Positions 54,953-63,892 of a DNA stretch of 64,000 nt are shown here, piece after piece (position 1 is the stretch's first letter; the number at the start of each line of letters is the position of its first letter). The notes beneath the pieces were generated by a model. The model searched no databases. It was not told the DNA's origin and saw only the letters and a list, made by a program, of their open reading frames with translations. Source of the DNA: Aridibacter famidurans (GTDB lineage Bacteria > Acidobacteriota > Blastocatellia > Pyrinomonadales > Pyrinomonadaceae); assembly GCA_024103495.1 (NCBI GenBank), contig JAGFIQ010000050.1, positions 1-64,000 of the forward strand, in the 5' to 3' direction. Position numbers and translations under genes: made by a program.

Positions 54953-57580
54953 CTATTTCACCACGACGTTGACCAGCCGGCCCGGCACGACGATGACCTT
55001 TAGTACCTGCTTCCCTTCGGTATATTCCTTCACCTTTTCGTCCGCAAGCGCCAGGGCCTCGAGATCGGCGTTCGAAGCATCCGGTGACGCGTGGACCCTT
55101 GACCTCAGTTTTCCGTTGACCTGAACCGCGATCTCGATCTCTTCTTCGGCCGCGACCGCCTCGTCCGCTAAAGGGATCCGCGCCCCGGACGCGAGTATTC
55201 CTTTGTCCGAACCTGTGACCGCTTCCCAGAGCTCCTCGCAGTAATGCGGCGCATAAGGCGTCAGCATCACGATCAGCGTTTCGAGCGCTTCGCGAACCGC
55301 GTATCTCTCTGCATCCGTAGCGCTTTCAGGTTCGAACTGTACATCGCCCAGCGCGTTCGACAGTTCCATCAAGGCCGCGACCGGCGTGTTGAACTGGCGA
55401 CTTTCGAAGTTCTCCCGGATACGCAAGATCGTCTGGTGGGTCTTCCTGCGGAGATTCGCCGCCTCCTTTGAGATCTCATCCGGAGCGCCCGATGACAGAT
55501 CGATCCCCGATACGGAATCGCGCCATTTCAAGACGAATCGCCATACGCGCTGAAGGAACCTGACCGCTCCTTCTATCCCCGACTCCTGCCACACCAGTTC
55601 ATTCTCGGCCGGAGCTGCGAACAGCACGAACAGCCGCACGGCGTCGGCGCCGTAGATCGAGATCATATCGTCCGGATCTACGCCGTTGTGCTTGGACTTG
55701 CTCATCTTCTCGACGGCCACCTTTACCGGCGATCCGTCGGTTCTGAGCACGGCTTCCTCGATCCTTCCCTGTTCGTCGCGCCTGAACTCGACCTCGTCCT
55801 CAAACACGTAAGTCTCCTTCGTTTTGCTGTAGAACGATTCTCCAACCACCATTCCCTGCGTCAGAAGGCGCTTCGCGGGCTCGTCGAACCCGACCAACCC
55901 CATGTCGCGCATCGCCTTTGTCCAGAACCGCGTGTAGAGAAGGTGCATCACCGCGTGGTCGATCCCGCCAATGTAAAGGTCGACCGGAAGCCAGTACTTC
56001 GCGACCGCCGGATCGAACGGCATCTCATCGTTCCTCGGATCGCAATATCGGAAGTAGTACCAGGTCGAATCGACAAACGTGTCCATAGTGTCCGTCTCTC
56101 TTCGGCCTTTTGCGCCGCACTTCGGGCAATCGACATTGACGAACTCATCGACCTTTGCCAGAGGCGATTCGCCGACGCCTGTGAACGGAGCCGATTCCGG
56201 AAGCTCGACCGGCAGGTCGTCGAACGGCACCGGGACCGCGCCGCATTGATCGCAGTGGATGATCGGGATCGGCGCGCCCCAGAATCTCTGTCGCGAGATT
56301 CCCCAGTCGCGCAGTCGGTAAGTGACCGCCTTCTCGCCGAAGCCTTCCTTTTCCGCGAACGCAGTCATTTCCCGGATCGCCTCAGCACTAGCCATCCCGG
56401 ACCAGTCTCCGGAGTTTACAAGCCTTCCTTTCTCCGTAAACGCTTTTCCTTTCTCGCACTGGCCATCTTCGGAAGCCGGTTCGATCACGGGAACGATCGG
56501 CAGACCGAACTTCGAAGCGAACTCGTGGTCGCGCTCGTCGTGGCCGGGAACGCTCATCACCGCGCCCGTCCCGTAGGACATCATCACGTAGTTCCCGACC
56601 CAGACCGGCAGCTCTTCACCGCTGAACGGGTTAACCGCGACCAGCCCTATGTCGATTCCGTCCTTTTCGATCTCCTCTTCATAGTCCTTCGGGTTCGCGT
56701 GCTCCGCCTCGATGGACTCGATCTTCGCTTTGACCTGGTCAGGGAACGATCCGGCATTCGCTTCGATCAGCGGATGCCCCGGCGCGACCACGATCGCGTT
56801 CGCGCCGTAGATCGTGTCGATGCGAGTCGTGAACACCCGCACGGAATCGATGCCGCCAGGACTGCCCTTGACCGCGAAATCGATGTTGGCGCCCACGCTC
56901 TTCCCGATCCAGTTCTTCTGCATCGTCAGAACCTTCTCCGGCCAGCCGTTTTCGATCTCGTCCATCCCTTGGAGCAGTTCATCGGCATATGCCGTGATCT
57001 TCAAAAACCACTGCGGACGCGACTGTTTCTCGACCGGCGTTCCGCACCGCCAGCAGATACCGCCGGACGCCTGCTCGTTGGAGAGCGTGGTCTCGCACTT
57101 CGGGCACCAGTTGACCTCCGATTCCTTTCGGTAGGCGAGGCCCATCTCGAGCATCTTCAGGAAGAACCACTGATCGAACTTGTAGTAATCCGGCCTGTGC
57201 GCGGCGATCTCGCGGGACCAGTCGTAACCGATCCCGAGGGTCTTCAGCTGAGCCTTCATCTGAGAGATATTGTCTTCGGTCCAGTCTCTGGGGTTGACGC
57301 CCTGTTTGATCGCGGCCTGCTCGGCGGGCTGTCCGAACGAATCCCAGCCGATCGGATGGATCACGTTGAACCCGTTCAGCCGCATCCACCACGCCAGCGC
57401 GTCCCCGATCGAATAATTCCGCACGTGGCCCATGTGCAGGCGTCCCGAAGGGTAAGGGAGCATCTCGAGACAGTAATATTTCTCACGCTCATCGTCCGGC
57501 CGTGCCTCGAACGTCCCGTTCTCCGCCCAGCGCTCCTGCCATTTCTTCTCTACCTTTTTCGGAAAGTATTTCTGGTCCAT
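54953..57580 (-). CDS. leuS: Leucyl-tRNA synthetase
   Basis: The 875-aa product has the class I motifs HMGH (in PSGRLHMGHVRN) and KMSKS (KMSKSKHNGVDP), the CP1 editing domain (~230-410) with STGTGAVMSVPGHDERD-like GTGAVMSVPGHDERD, and a C-terminal anticodon region. It charges tRNA-Leu in the cytosol. The signature usually GWDAFGLPAEN reads GWDSFGQPAEQ here. It lies alone on the minus strand. No T-box-like leader was seen. Confidence 0.95.
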   Translation of the reverse strand: MDQKYFPKKVEKKWQERWAENGTFEARPDDEREKYYCLEMLPYPSGRLHMGHVRNYSIGDALAWWMRLNGFNVIHPIGWDSFGQPAEQAAIKQGVNPRDWTEDNISQMKAQLKTLGIGYDWSREIAAHRPDYYKFDQWFFLKMLEMGLAYRKESEVNWCPKCETTLSNEQASGGICWRCGTPVEKQSRPQWFLKITAYADELLQGMDEIENGWPEKVLTMQKNWIGKSVGANIDFAVKGSPGGIDSVRVFTTRIDTIYGANAIVVAPGHPLIEANAGSFPDQVKAKIESIEAEHANPKDYEEEIEKDGIDIGLVAVNPFSGEELPVWVGNYVMMSYGTGAVMSVPGHDERDHEFASKFGLPIVPVIEPASEDGQCEKGKAFTEKGRLVNSGDWSGMASAEAIREMTAFAEKEGFGEKAVTYRLRDWGISRQRFWGAPIPIIHCDQCGAVPVPFDDLPVELPESAPFTGVGESPLAKVDEFVNVDCPKCGAKGRRETDTMDTFVDSTWYYFRYCDPRNDEMPFDPAVAKYWLPVDLYIGGIDHAVMHLLYTRFWTKAMRDMGLVGFDEPAKRLLTQGMVVGESFYSKTKETYVFEDEVEFRRDEQGRIEEAVLRTDGSPVKVAVEKMSKSKHNGVDPDDMISIYGADAVRLFVLFAAPAENELVWQESGIEGAVRFLQRVWRFVLKWRDSVSGIDLSSGAPDEISKEAANLRRKTHQTILRIRENFESRQFNTPVAALMELSNALGDVQFEPESATDAERYAVREALETLIVMLTPYAPHYCEELWEAVTGSDKGILASGARIPLADEAVAAEEEIEIAVQVNGKLRSRVHASPDASNADLEALALADEKVKEYTEGKQVLKVIVVPGRLVNVVVK

Positions 57581-58014
57581 TTCTGTCCTCTTAACGCGAT
57601 GCCCGGCATCGCGCTCCTCCTTCGAACAGTCCGCCCGACGACCGCCGCGTGTGCTGTCCGGCCCGGTCCCTTCAAAGGGATTCGGACAAGTTCTTCATTT
57701 TGTGTGATTTGATGAGCTAAGCCACGCCGTTGAGAAGAGCATTTCAACGAGTGGCTATTTAAGGAGGAGTTTGTTCGGGAAAAACCACATAGGCGGATTC
57801 TAAGTGCCTGAAATGCTTTTGTCTAGCCTGTTCCCGCGCGAGCGAAAAAGTTTACGGGGACTTTACACGTGTGATAGTCTACAAATTGCTCAAGAGACCC
57901 GTACAGGAGACATTACTTATTAGAATCCTGAACTTCGACATTCATCCGAACCCGGCGGCCCGGACATAACCCAATTGTCCACTTTGGCCGTCCTCGGAAC
58001 ACGAGGTGGGAAAG
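57581..58014. other. 434-nt divergent intergenic region
   Basis: No gene is supported. TTTACG (57851-57856) and TAGTCT (57875-57880) with an 18-nt spacer form a promoter candidate for the 58015 gene. A GTTCCCG/CGGGGAC hairpin (7 bp, ~18-nt loop) spans 57829-57860. No tRNA, T-box or riboswitch pattern was found. Confidence 0.4.
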
Positions 58015-58236
58015 ATGGCCAAAGACAAGAATCAGCCGCGCCCAGACAATTTCTTTATAGGTATCCCGGATAAGGCCTTAGACCCTTACTCACCCGTTTC
58101 TTCCCGATCCATAAATCACGACCCCCTTTCAGACGATCTGATCAACTTCCTTTCCGCCGCCCGCGAGAACCGAAGGGCAAGGCAGGTCTTCGAGTGGGAG
58201 ACCGCCAGAAGGAACAGCGTCGTCGAATCGGTCTGA
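58015..58236 (+). CDS. Small protein translationally coupled to the HEAT protein
   Basis: The ATG at 58015, after GAGGTGGGAAAG, gives 73 aa. The product is polar, with no signal and no membrane segment, and a basic C-terminal helix (FLSAARENRRARQVFEWETA). Its stop overlaps the HEAT gene start by one base (TGATG), which supports it being real. Function is not recognised. Confidence 0.55.
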   Translation: MAKDKNQPRPDNFFIGIPDKALDPYSPVSSRSINHDPLSDDLINFLSAARENRRARQVFEWETARRNSVVESV

Positions 58237-59579
58237 TGGATCGCAGATTTTCCAGTTCTGCAGTTGCCAGCGCCGGCATCGCCGCGGCGCTGTTTTTGTT
58301 TGCATTCCCGGTTTTCGGCCAGGTTCCTTCGGAGATCGATTCGCTTGCTTCGTCAGTACGAAGCGGAACCGTCGAGGAGAAGCGTGACGCGCTGTATCGA
58401 TTGCGAGTGATCGGAACTGAAGAAGCATCGCGGGCGGCGGTCCCTGCCCTTTCGGATCCGGAACCGATCGTGCGCGCGACCGCGGCAGGCGCTCTTACCG
58501 CGCTTCCATCTTCGGAAGCGGTCGCCGCGCTTCTTCCGCTTTTGAATGACAAGAAGGACTTCGTGAGAAAAGAAGCAGTGATCGCGCTCGGCGGGACGGG
58601 TGATCCGGCGGCGGAGCAGCCTCTGATCCGCTCTTTGGAAAGAGATGACGAAGAGGCGGTCCGTGCGGCGGCGGCTGAAGCCATCGGGTCGGTCGGAACG
58701 GCGGCGTCTTTACTCACCCTGACAAGAGTTCTTGCCCAAAAACCTAAGGACAAGAGGCAGGCCCTGAGACGATTCGCGGCGCGGGCGGCCGGACTGATCG
58801 CCGGGCGCCTCCAGAAGTCAGATCCTGCGAATACGACTCCCGAAAGTTTTCTGCCTTCGAAATTCAAACGGACCCTTTCAGAACGAAGAGATCTTACAGT
58901 ATCAGTCCCGGATTTTGAGTCGATCTCGTCCGTTCTTCGGCAGGTACTTATTAACGAAGACGAACGTTCCGACACCAAACGCGAAGCGGCTTTCGCGCTT
59001 GGCGAGATCGGAGATCGGTATGTGATATCGGCTCTCCAGACGTGTTCGATCTCAGAGGATCCTTACCTTGCTGAAGCCTGTAAAGAGTCGATCTCGCGAC
59101 TTCCGACGCTCGAGAATGGAACCCTTTCCGAGCTCTTGGATCAGATCCGATCCACACGATTCAATCTTCTTTCAGGAGATCAGTTCCGTATTGCCGACGA
59201 TTCCGATAGACCCATTTTCATTCTTCTTTTCGCCACTTGGGATGTACCTGCGTTCCTTGTGCTTGATGAACTTGACGCCCTTCAGGAGGAGTACGGGGAG
59301 AAAGGACTAGAGGTTGTTGCGCTGACGGTTGATCCCGAGGATCCGCATCTATTGTCAGATTTCCGAAGAAAACGGAATCTCCGACTCCGAATGGGATGGG
59401 CCGACGAGGAATCGGTCAACCGTTTCTTTGGGATCACGTCTTTGATGATGGGCAGTCGCAGAAACGGAATACCCCAAGGGTTTCTGTTCGGTAAGGAAGG
59501 TGCATTGGTTCGACACTTCTTTGGCGGAGGCAATTCCGTCCTAGATGAGATTTCAAAGTCTGTTCGGCAGCAATTCTGA
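58236..59579 (+). CDS. HEAT-repeat protein with a cysteine-less TlpA-like domain
   Basis: The 447-aa product has a signal peptide (1-28, ending VFGQ) and HEAT/PBS-lyase-like helical repeats (~35-300). A C-terminal thioredoxin-like domain from ~315 has LLFATWDVPAF (331-340 region) where TlpA proteins have ATWCGPC, so both redox cysteines are gone. GWADEE, NGIPQG and HFFGGGN are kept. It likely binds a partner and does not catalyse disulfide exchange. It is coupled to the 58015 small gene. Confidence 0.75.
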   Translation: MDRRFSSSAVASAGIAAALFLFAFPVFGQVPSEIDSLASSVRSGTVEEKRDALYRLRVIGTEEASRAAVPALSDPEPIVRATAAGALTALPSSEAVAALLPLLNDKKDFVRKEAVIALGGTGDPAAEQPLIRSLERDDEEAVRAAAAEAIGSVGTAASLLTLTRVLAQKPKDKRQALRRFAARAAGLIAGRLQKSDPANTTPESFLPSKFKRTLSERRDLTVSVPDFESISSVLRQVLINEDERSDTKREAAFALGEIGDRYVISALQTCSISEDPYLAEACKESISRLPTLENGTLSELLDQIRSTRFNLLSGDQFRIADDSDRPIFILLFATWDVPAFLVLDELDALQEEYGEKGLEVVALTVDPEDPHLLSDFRRKRNLRLRMGWADEESVNRFFGITSLMMGSRRNGIPQGFLFGKEGALVRHFFGGGNSVLDEISKSVRQQF

Positions 59580-59678
59580 TCGGCGGCTTGTTGCGTATAG
59601 CCAAATCAACCAATCGATTTCTCGCTGGTCTAAAGGATTGCCCTTGCCTTTTCCCTTCCATCTGATTTAATTGACAAA

Positions 59679-60863
59679 ATGCAGCCAGCTAGTTCGATCG
59701 CTCCTGACGTTGAGGAAATCGCCGCGAAGTATTTTGCGACCCGGCGGTACACGGAAGAACTGTGCGAGCCCCTCCAGCCCGAGGATTACGTCCCGCAGCC
59801 GATCGTCGACGTAAGCCCCGCGCGGTGGAACATCGCACATACGACCTGGTTCTTCGAGCAGATGATCCTGAATGAGCACCTCGAAGGCTACGAGGTCTTC
59901 CACCCGCATTATTTCTATCTTTTCAACAGCTACTACAACTCTTTAGGGGACCGGACTCCGCGCCACAAGCGGGGCGACCTTTCGAGGCCGACCGTCAAGG
60001 AGATCTTCGAATTTCGCGCCCACGTGGACGAAGCGATGGGGCGTTTGTTCGAAGAGGGGCTTTCGGAAAAGGCTAGCGAACTCGTGATACTGGGCATCAA
60101 TCACGAGCAGCAGCACCAGGAACTCCTCCTGACCGACCTCAAATACACGTTTTCGCTGAACCCGCTTCATCCGGTCTATCGCGACGATTTCGCGCTGGTC
60201 GAAAGACGCCCAAAACGCACGGGCGAATTTGCCGGAATAGAAGGCGGCCTTAAGGAGATTGGCTTCGAAGGATCGGATTTTTCTTTCGACAACGAGCTTG
60301 CGCGGCACAAGGTACATCTCGAGGACTTCGAGATCTCGAAGGACCTTGTCACAAACGGTGAATTCCTCGAGTTCCGCGAGGACGGCGCGTATGGCGAATT
60401 CTCGCTTTGGCATTCGGAAGCCTGGGACTGGGTTCAGGAGTACGGAGTGGGATCGCCGCTCTACTGGAAAAAGATCGACGGAGATTGGCATCAGTACACG
60501 CTCGCCGGGCTCCGCGAACTGAGGCCGGAGGATCCCGTCTGCCACGTTTCGTTCTACGAGGCGTCGGCATTCGCCGCCTGGAAGGGGATGCGGCTTCCGA
60601 CCGAGTTCGAGTGGGAGGCCGCGAACGAACGGTTCGAATGGGGCCACCGATGGGAATGGACGAACTCCGCCTACCTTCCCTATCCGGGATTCAAGATAGC
60701 TCCGGGAGCCGTAGGGGAGTACAACGGAAAGTTCATGGTCAACCAGATGGTGCTCCGCGGCGCTTCCGTTGCGACGCCTGAAGGGCACAGCCGCACAACG
60801 TACCGGAATTTCTTTCATCCGCATCTGCGCTGGCAGTTCACAGGGATCCGCCTGGCCCGCTGA
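59679..60863 (+). CDS. egtB: Ergothioneine synthase EgtB
   Basis: The 394-aa product has the DinB-like N-terminal half with metal ligands His54 (WNIAHTTWFFE) and His142/His146 (NHEQQHQE), and an FGE-like C-terminal half (ending WQFTGIRLAR). EgtB joins hercynine to a thiol using iron and oxygen. With no egtA or egtC in the window, a cysteine-using type, as recalled for Chloracidobacterium, is possible. egtD follows 27 nt later. Confidence 0.9.
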   Translation: MQPASSIAPDVEEIAAKYFATRRYTEELCEPLQPEDYVPQPIVDVSPARWNIAHTTWFFEQMILNEHLEGYEVFHPHYFYLFNSYYNSLGDRTPRHKRGDLSRPTVKEIFEFRAHVDEAMGRLFEEGLSEKASELVILGINHEQQHQELLLTDLKYTFSLNPLHPVYRDDFALVERRPKRTGEFAGIEGGLKEIGFEGSDFSFDNELARHKVHLEDFEISKDLVTNGEFLEFREDGAYGEFSLWHSEAWDWVQEYGVGSPLYWKKIDGDWHQYTLAGLRELRPEDPVCHVSFYEASAFAAWKGMRLPTEFEWEAANERFEWGHRWEWTNSAYLPYPGFKIAPGAVGEYNGKFMVNQMVLRGASVATPEGHSRTTYRNFFHPHLRWQFTGIRLAR

Positions 60864-60890
60864 CGCGAAACAGTTTCAGGACGGATCAAG

Positions 60891-61862
60891 ATGAAGAACT
60901 CCACCAAATCCGGCCATAGCGCGTTCGCGGAAGATGTCGACAAGGGGCTTTCCGCCGACCCCAAGTACCTGTCCTCAAAGTACTTCTACGATGACGAAGG
61001 CTCGCGCCTCTTCCGGGAGATAATGAAGCTCCCGGAGTACTACCTGACCCGTTCGGAGATGGAGATCTTCACCGAACAGGGGCCGGAGATCTTTGAGGCA
61101 TTCGGCCGCAACAGCGACCCCTTCGACCTGATCGAGCTCGGCGCGGGCGACGGCATCAAAACCGCGGTGCTCGTCGAGCACCTGATCGATGAAGGCGCCG
61201 ACTTCCGGTTCGTCCCGATAGACATCTCATCCGAGGCGATCGACTCGCTGACCGGCGGATTTCACAAGCGCTTTCCTTCGCTTCGGATCGAGCCGGAGAC
61301 AGGCGATTACTTCGCCCGGCTCGAAACCTTCCGCGAAAAGTCGGACAGGCGAAAGATCATACTTTTTCTCGGCTCGAACATCGGTAACTTCAGCCGCGAA
61401 CAAGCAGTAGGCTTTTTCCGCGACCTCCGCGACGTCGTGAATACCGGCGACAGGGTCCTGATCGGCTTCGACCTTCATAAGAACCCGCGTACGATCCTCA
61501 ACGCCTACGACGACTCGCTCGGCGTAACACCTAAGTTCAACCTGAACCTTCTGAAGCGGATAAACCGCGAGCTCGGCGGCGATTTCGATCCGGACAAGTT
61601 CATCCATTACGCCTCGTATCATCCGATCGAGCGAGCGGCGAGATCGTTCCTGATCAGCGACGAGGACCAGACCGTCAGGATCGAAGCCCTCGGGAAAGAG
61701 TACCGCTTCAGGCAATGGGAGCCGATCTTTATGGAGATCTCCCAGAAATACGACCTGCAGATGATCGAGGAGCTCGCGTCGGAAAGCGGGTTCGAGATCG
61801 TTCGAAATTTCTTTGACGGGAACCGCTTTTACGCCGACTCGATGTGGAAGCCCTCCGCGTAG
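60891..61862 (+). CDS. egtD: L-histidine N-alpha-methyltransferase EgtD
   Basis: The 323-aa product has the SAM motif DLIELGAGDGIKT (79-91) and conserved LFLGSNIGNFSREQA (~157-171), FDLHKNP and NRELGGDFDPD. It trimethylates histidine to hercynine, the substrate of EgtB. Length and motifs are normal for the family. It is in one operon with egtB, and birA follows 25 nt later. Confidence 0.93.
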   Translation: MKNSTKSGHSAFAEDVDKGLSADPKYLSSKYFYDDEGSRLFREIMKLPEYYLTRSEMEIFTEQGPEIFEAFGRNSDPFDLIELGAGDGIKTAVLVEHLIDEGADFRFVPIDISSEAIDSLTGGFHKRFPSLRIEPETGDYFARLETFREKSDRRKIILFLGSNIGNFSREQAVGFFRDLRDVVNTGDRVLIGFDLHKNPRTILNAYDDSLGVTPKFNLNLLKRINRELGGDFDPDKFIHYASYHPIERAARSFLISDEDQTVRIEALGKEYRFRQWEPIFMEISQKYDLQMIEELASESGFEIVRNFFDGNRFYADSMWKPSA

Positions 61863-61887
61863 AACACCGTCGGCCGGATCCGCGAAT

Positions 61888-62622
61888 ATGGACCTGCGTA
61901 TCCTTCGATACGAATCGCTCCCTTCGACAAACACCGAAGCGCTTTCGCAGGCGCGAAAAGGGGCGCCGGAAGGCCTTTGCGTCGTCGCGGACGAGCAGAC
62001 CGAGGGCCGCGGCCGGCACGGGCGGCGATGGGTCTCGGATCCGGGAGCGGGACTCTATTTCAGCGCGCTTCTAAGGCCCGACCTCGAACCAAAGGACCTG
62101 CCGATTCTCACTCTTGCGACGGCGGTCGCGGTACACGACACGCTAAAGGATCTGTACGGTATCGAGGCGGACATCAAGTGGCCGAACGATCTTCTTATCA
62201 AGGGCCGAAAGATCGCGGGAATTCTCGCCGAAACTACGGAGACGGAGGACGGTACGGCGGTCGTAATAGGGATCGGGATCAATCTCAGATCGATGCATCT
62301 CCCCGAAGATCTCGCGTCAGTTTCCGCATCTGTCGAGTCCGAGACCGGTGCGCCCGGTGATCGCGACGAGCTTCTGGACAGGCTTGTCAGATTCTTCTTC
62401 TTTCATTGCGAAAGGACCGCGACTTCCTCCGGGCGTGACCGGGTCCTGAAAGACTGGGCGGCAAGATCTTCATACGGTCGCGGAAAGCACGTCCGCGTCG
62501 ACGTCGCCGGAAAACTGATCGAAGGGGTCACCGACGGATTGGACTCGCACGGCGCGCTGACCGTTCGTACCGAGCACGGAACGGAGATCGTGCAGGCCGG
62601 CGATGTTACCGCGCTTCGCTAG
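61888..62622 (+). CDS. birA: Biotin-[acetyl-CoA-carboxylase] ligase (single-domain)
   Basis: The ATG at 61888 gives 244 aa. A longer frame from 61813 runs into egtD. Catalytic motifs are GRGRHGRRWVSDPGAGLYFS and KWPNDLLIKGRKIAGIL. There is no N-terminal helix-turn-helix, so it should not be a repressor. It attaches biotin to acetyl-CoA carboxylase, linking it to the fatty-acid genes at the left. The coaX gene lies 0.5 kb downstream. Confidence 0.92.
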   Translation: MDLRILRYESLPSTNTEALSQARKGAPEGLCVVADEQTEGRGRHGRRWVSDPGAGLYFSALLRPDLEPKDLPILTLATAVAVHDTLKDLYGIEADIKWPNDLLIKGRKIAGILAETTETEDGTAVVIGIGINLRSMHLPEDLASVSASVESETGAPGDRDELLDRLVRFFFFHCERTATSSGRDRVLKDWAARSSYGRGKHVRVDVAGKLIEGVTDGLDSHGALTVRTEHGTEIVQAGDVTALR

Positions 62623-62692
62623 ACGGTTTATGCTTTTCGGCGCTCGTATGCGAGAATACACAGGGATGGATCCCGGCTGGGGATCGACGGTT

Positions 62693-63064
62693 ATGAATTC
62701 AGATTTCGACGATTTTGAACAGTATTTTGACGAGTTCGAGGAAGACTTCGAAGAGTTTGATTCGGAGTACGAAGAGCTTGAGGCGGAGCTGGACGCGGAG
62801 TTTCCGATCGTCCGCGCCGTGGACCTCACCGAGGTAAAGGTCCGGACCGCGGTGCTGATGAAGAACGAGATGATCGCGCTTCTGTGCCTGAAGACCGCGG
62901 ATCAGGGCGGCGCGATTTGTCGTGTCGATCCAAGGGAATCGGCGCCCGCCGTGCAGATCTACGACGATCCGGACAAGGCGGAAGAATGGTTTTCGAAGAG
63001 CCTCAACTCGAGCCTGAGGAACGGCTGGAACGTCGTCTATGACGGACTTCCCTTGAAGGGCTGA
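62693..63064 (+). CDS. Small acidic protein
   Basis: The start at 62693 gives 123 aa. Upstream starts at 62666, 62648 and 62603 are possible. Residues 1-40 are an acidic Asp/Glu/Phe run (FEEDFEEFDSEYEELEAELD). A small domain follows with VRTAVLMKNEMIALLCLKTA and WFSKSLNSSLRNGWNVVYDG. No family was recognised. It ends before an intrinsic terminator. Confidence 0.5.
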   Translation: MNSDFDDFEQYFDEFEEDFEEFDSEYEELEAELDAEFPIVRAVDLTEVKVRTAVLMKNEMIALLCLKTADQGGAICRVDPRESAPAVQIYDDPDKAEEWFSKSLNSSLRNGWNVVYDGLPLKG

Positions 63065-63092
63065 GTCCGGAATAGCCAAAGAGAGAGAAATG

Positions 63093-63119
63093 AAGTGGCA
63101 ATTTCCGGCCACTTTTTTT
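63093..63119 (+). terminator. Intrinsic terminator before coaX
   Basis: AAGTGGC (63093-63099) pairs with GCCACTT (63108-63114) and is followed by TTTTTTT and then atttttt. Confidence 0.9.
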
Positions 63120-63130
63120 ATTTTTGAGCG

Positions 63131-63886
63131 ATGCTTCTTGCGATCGACATAGGAAACTCGTCCGCAAAGATCGGCTTGTTCGAGGCCGGCACTCTCACCG
63201 CGTCGTTCCGCATACGACCGGACTCGCCCGATTCCGCCGAGTCTTTATTCGAGGCGATCTCCTCCGAACTGGAAGCAGACCCCTACCAATCGGTGATTTC
63301 CAGTGTTGTGCCGGCCACGCTTCCCGCCTTCGAAGGAGTGGCAAGACGGATCACCGGCTCGGATCCCCTCATCGCTGTCCACTCGATGGATTTCGGGTTT
63401 GAGATCGACTACAGGCCGGTCGAGGATTGCGGGATGGACCGCCTTTTGGCCGCCTCGGCGGCGGTTGAAAGGGTCGGCTTTCCCTGTATCGTGTGCGATC
63501 TCGGAACCGCTGCCACGATCGACCTCGTCGACAGATCGGGCATTTATCGCGGCGGGGCAATCGCGCCCGGATTGAGGGCGCTTTACAAAGTACTGCACGG
63601 CGACACTGCCAAACTCCCGCTGCTGGATCCCGAGGCGGCCGACAGCGTCGTGGGGAACTCGACGAGGACTGCGATCGCTTCGGGGGTCTATTACGGATTC
63701 GCGGGCCTCGTGGACGGTATCATCGAGCGAGTCCGGGAATCGGAAGGCGGCAATGTTCCGGTGATCGCGACGGGAGGCGACTCGGCGTTCATTGCGTCCG
63801 TTTCCAGACACGCTTCTGAAACGGCGCCGAATCTTGTCCTGGAAGGCCTGGCCCTGCTTTACGAGAGGAACCGCGTTTCCGACTGA
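63131..63886 (+). CDS. coaX: Type III pantothenate kinase
   Basis: The 251-aa product opens MLLAIDIGNSSAKIGLF (phosphate-binding), then has CGMDRLLAASAA and DLGTAATIDLVD, GGAIAPGL and ATGGDSAFIA. These are the CoaX signature motifs. It phosphorylates pantothenate, the first step of CoA synthesis. Its close position after birA is common. It starts just past a terminator, with only 12 nt between. Confidence 0.93.
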   Translation: MLLAIDIGNSSAKIGLFEAGTLTASFRIRPDSPDSAESLFEAISSELEADPYQSVISSVVPATLPAFEGVARRITGSDPLIAVHSMDFGFEIDYRPVEDCGMDRLLAASAAVERVGFPCIVCDLGTAATIDLVDRSGIYRGGAIAPGLRALYKVLHGDTAKLPLLDPEAADSVVGNSTRTAIASGVYYGFAGLVDGIIERVRESEGGNVPVIATGGDSAFIASVSRHASETAPNLVLEGLALLYERNRVSD

Positions 63887-63892
63887 GCCCCC

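Noticed and set aside
55688..57712. 674-aa plus-strand frame
   Set aside because: It is antisense to leuS. Its length is explained by GC-rich codon bias.
57581..58014. T-box or other riboswitch for leuS
   Set aside because: No specifier stem, T-box sequence or terminator pair was seen upstream of leuS.
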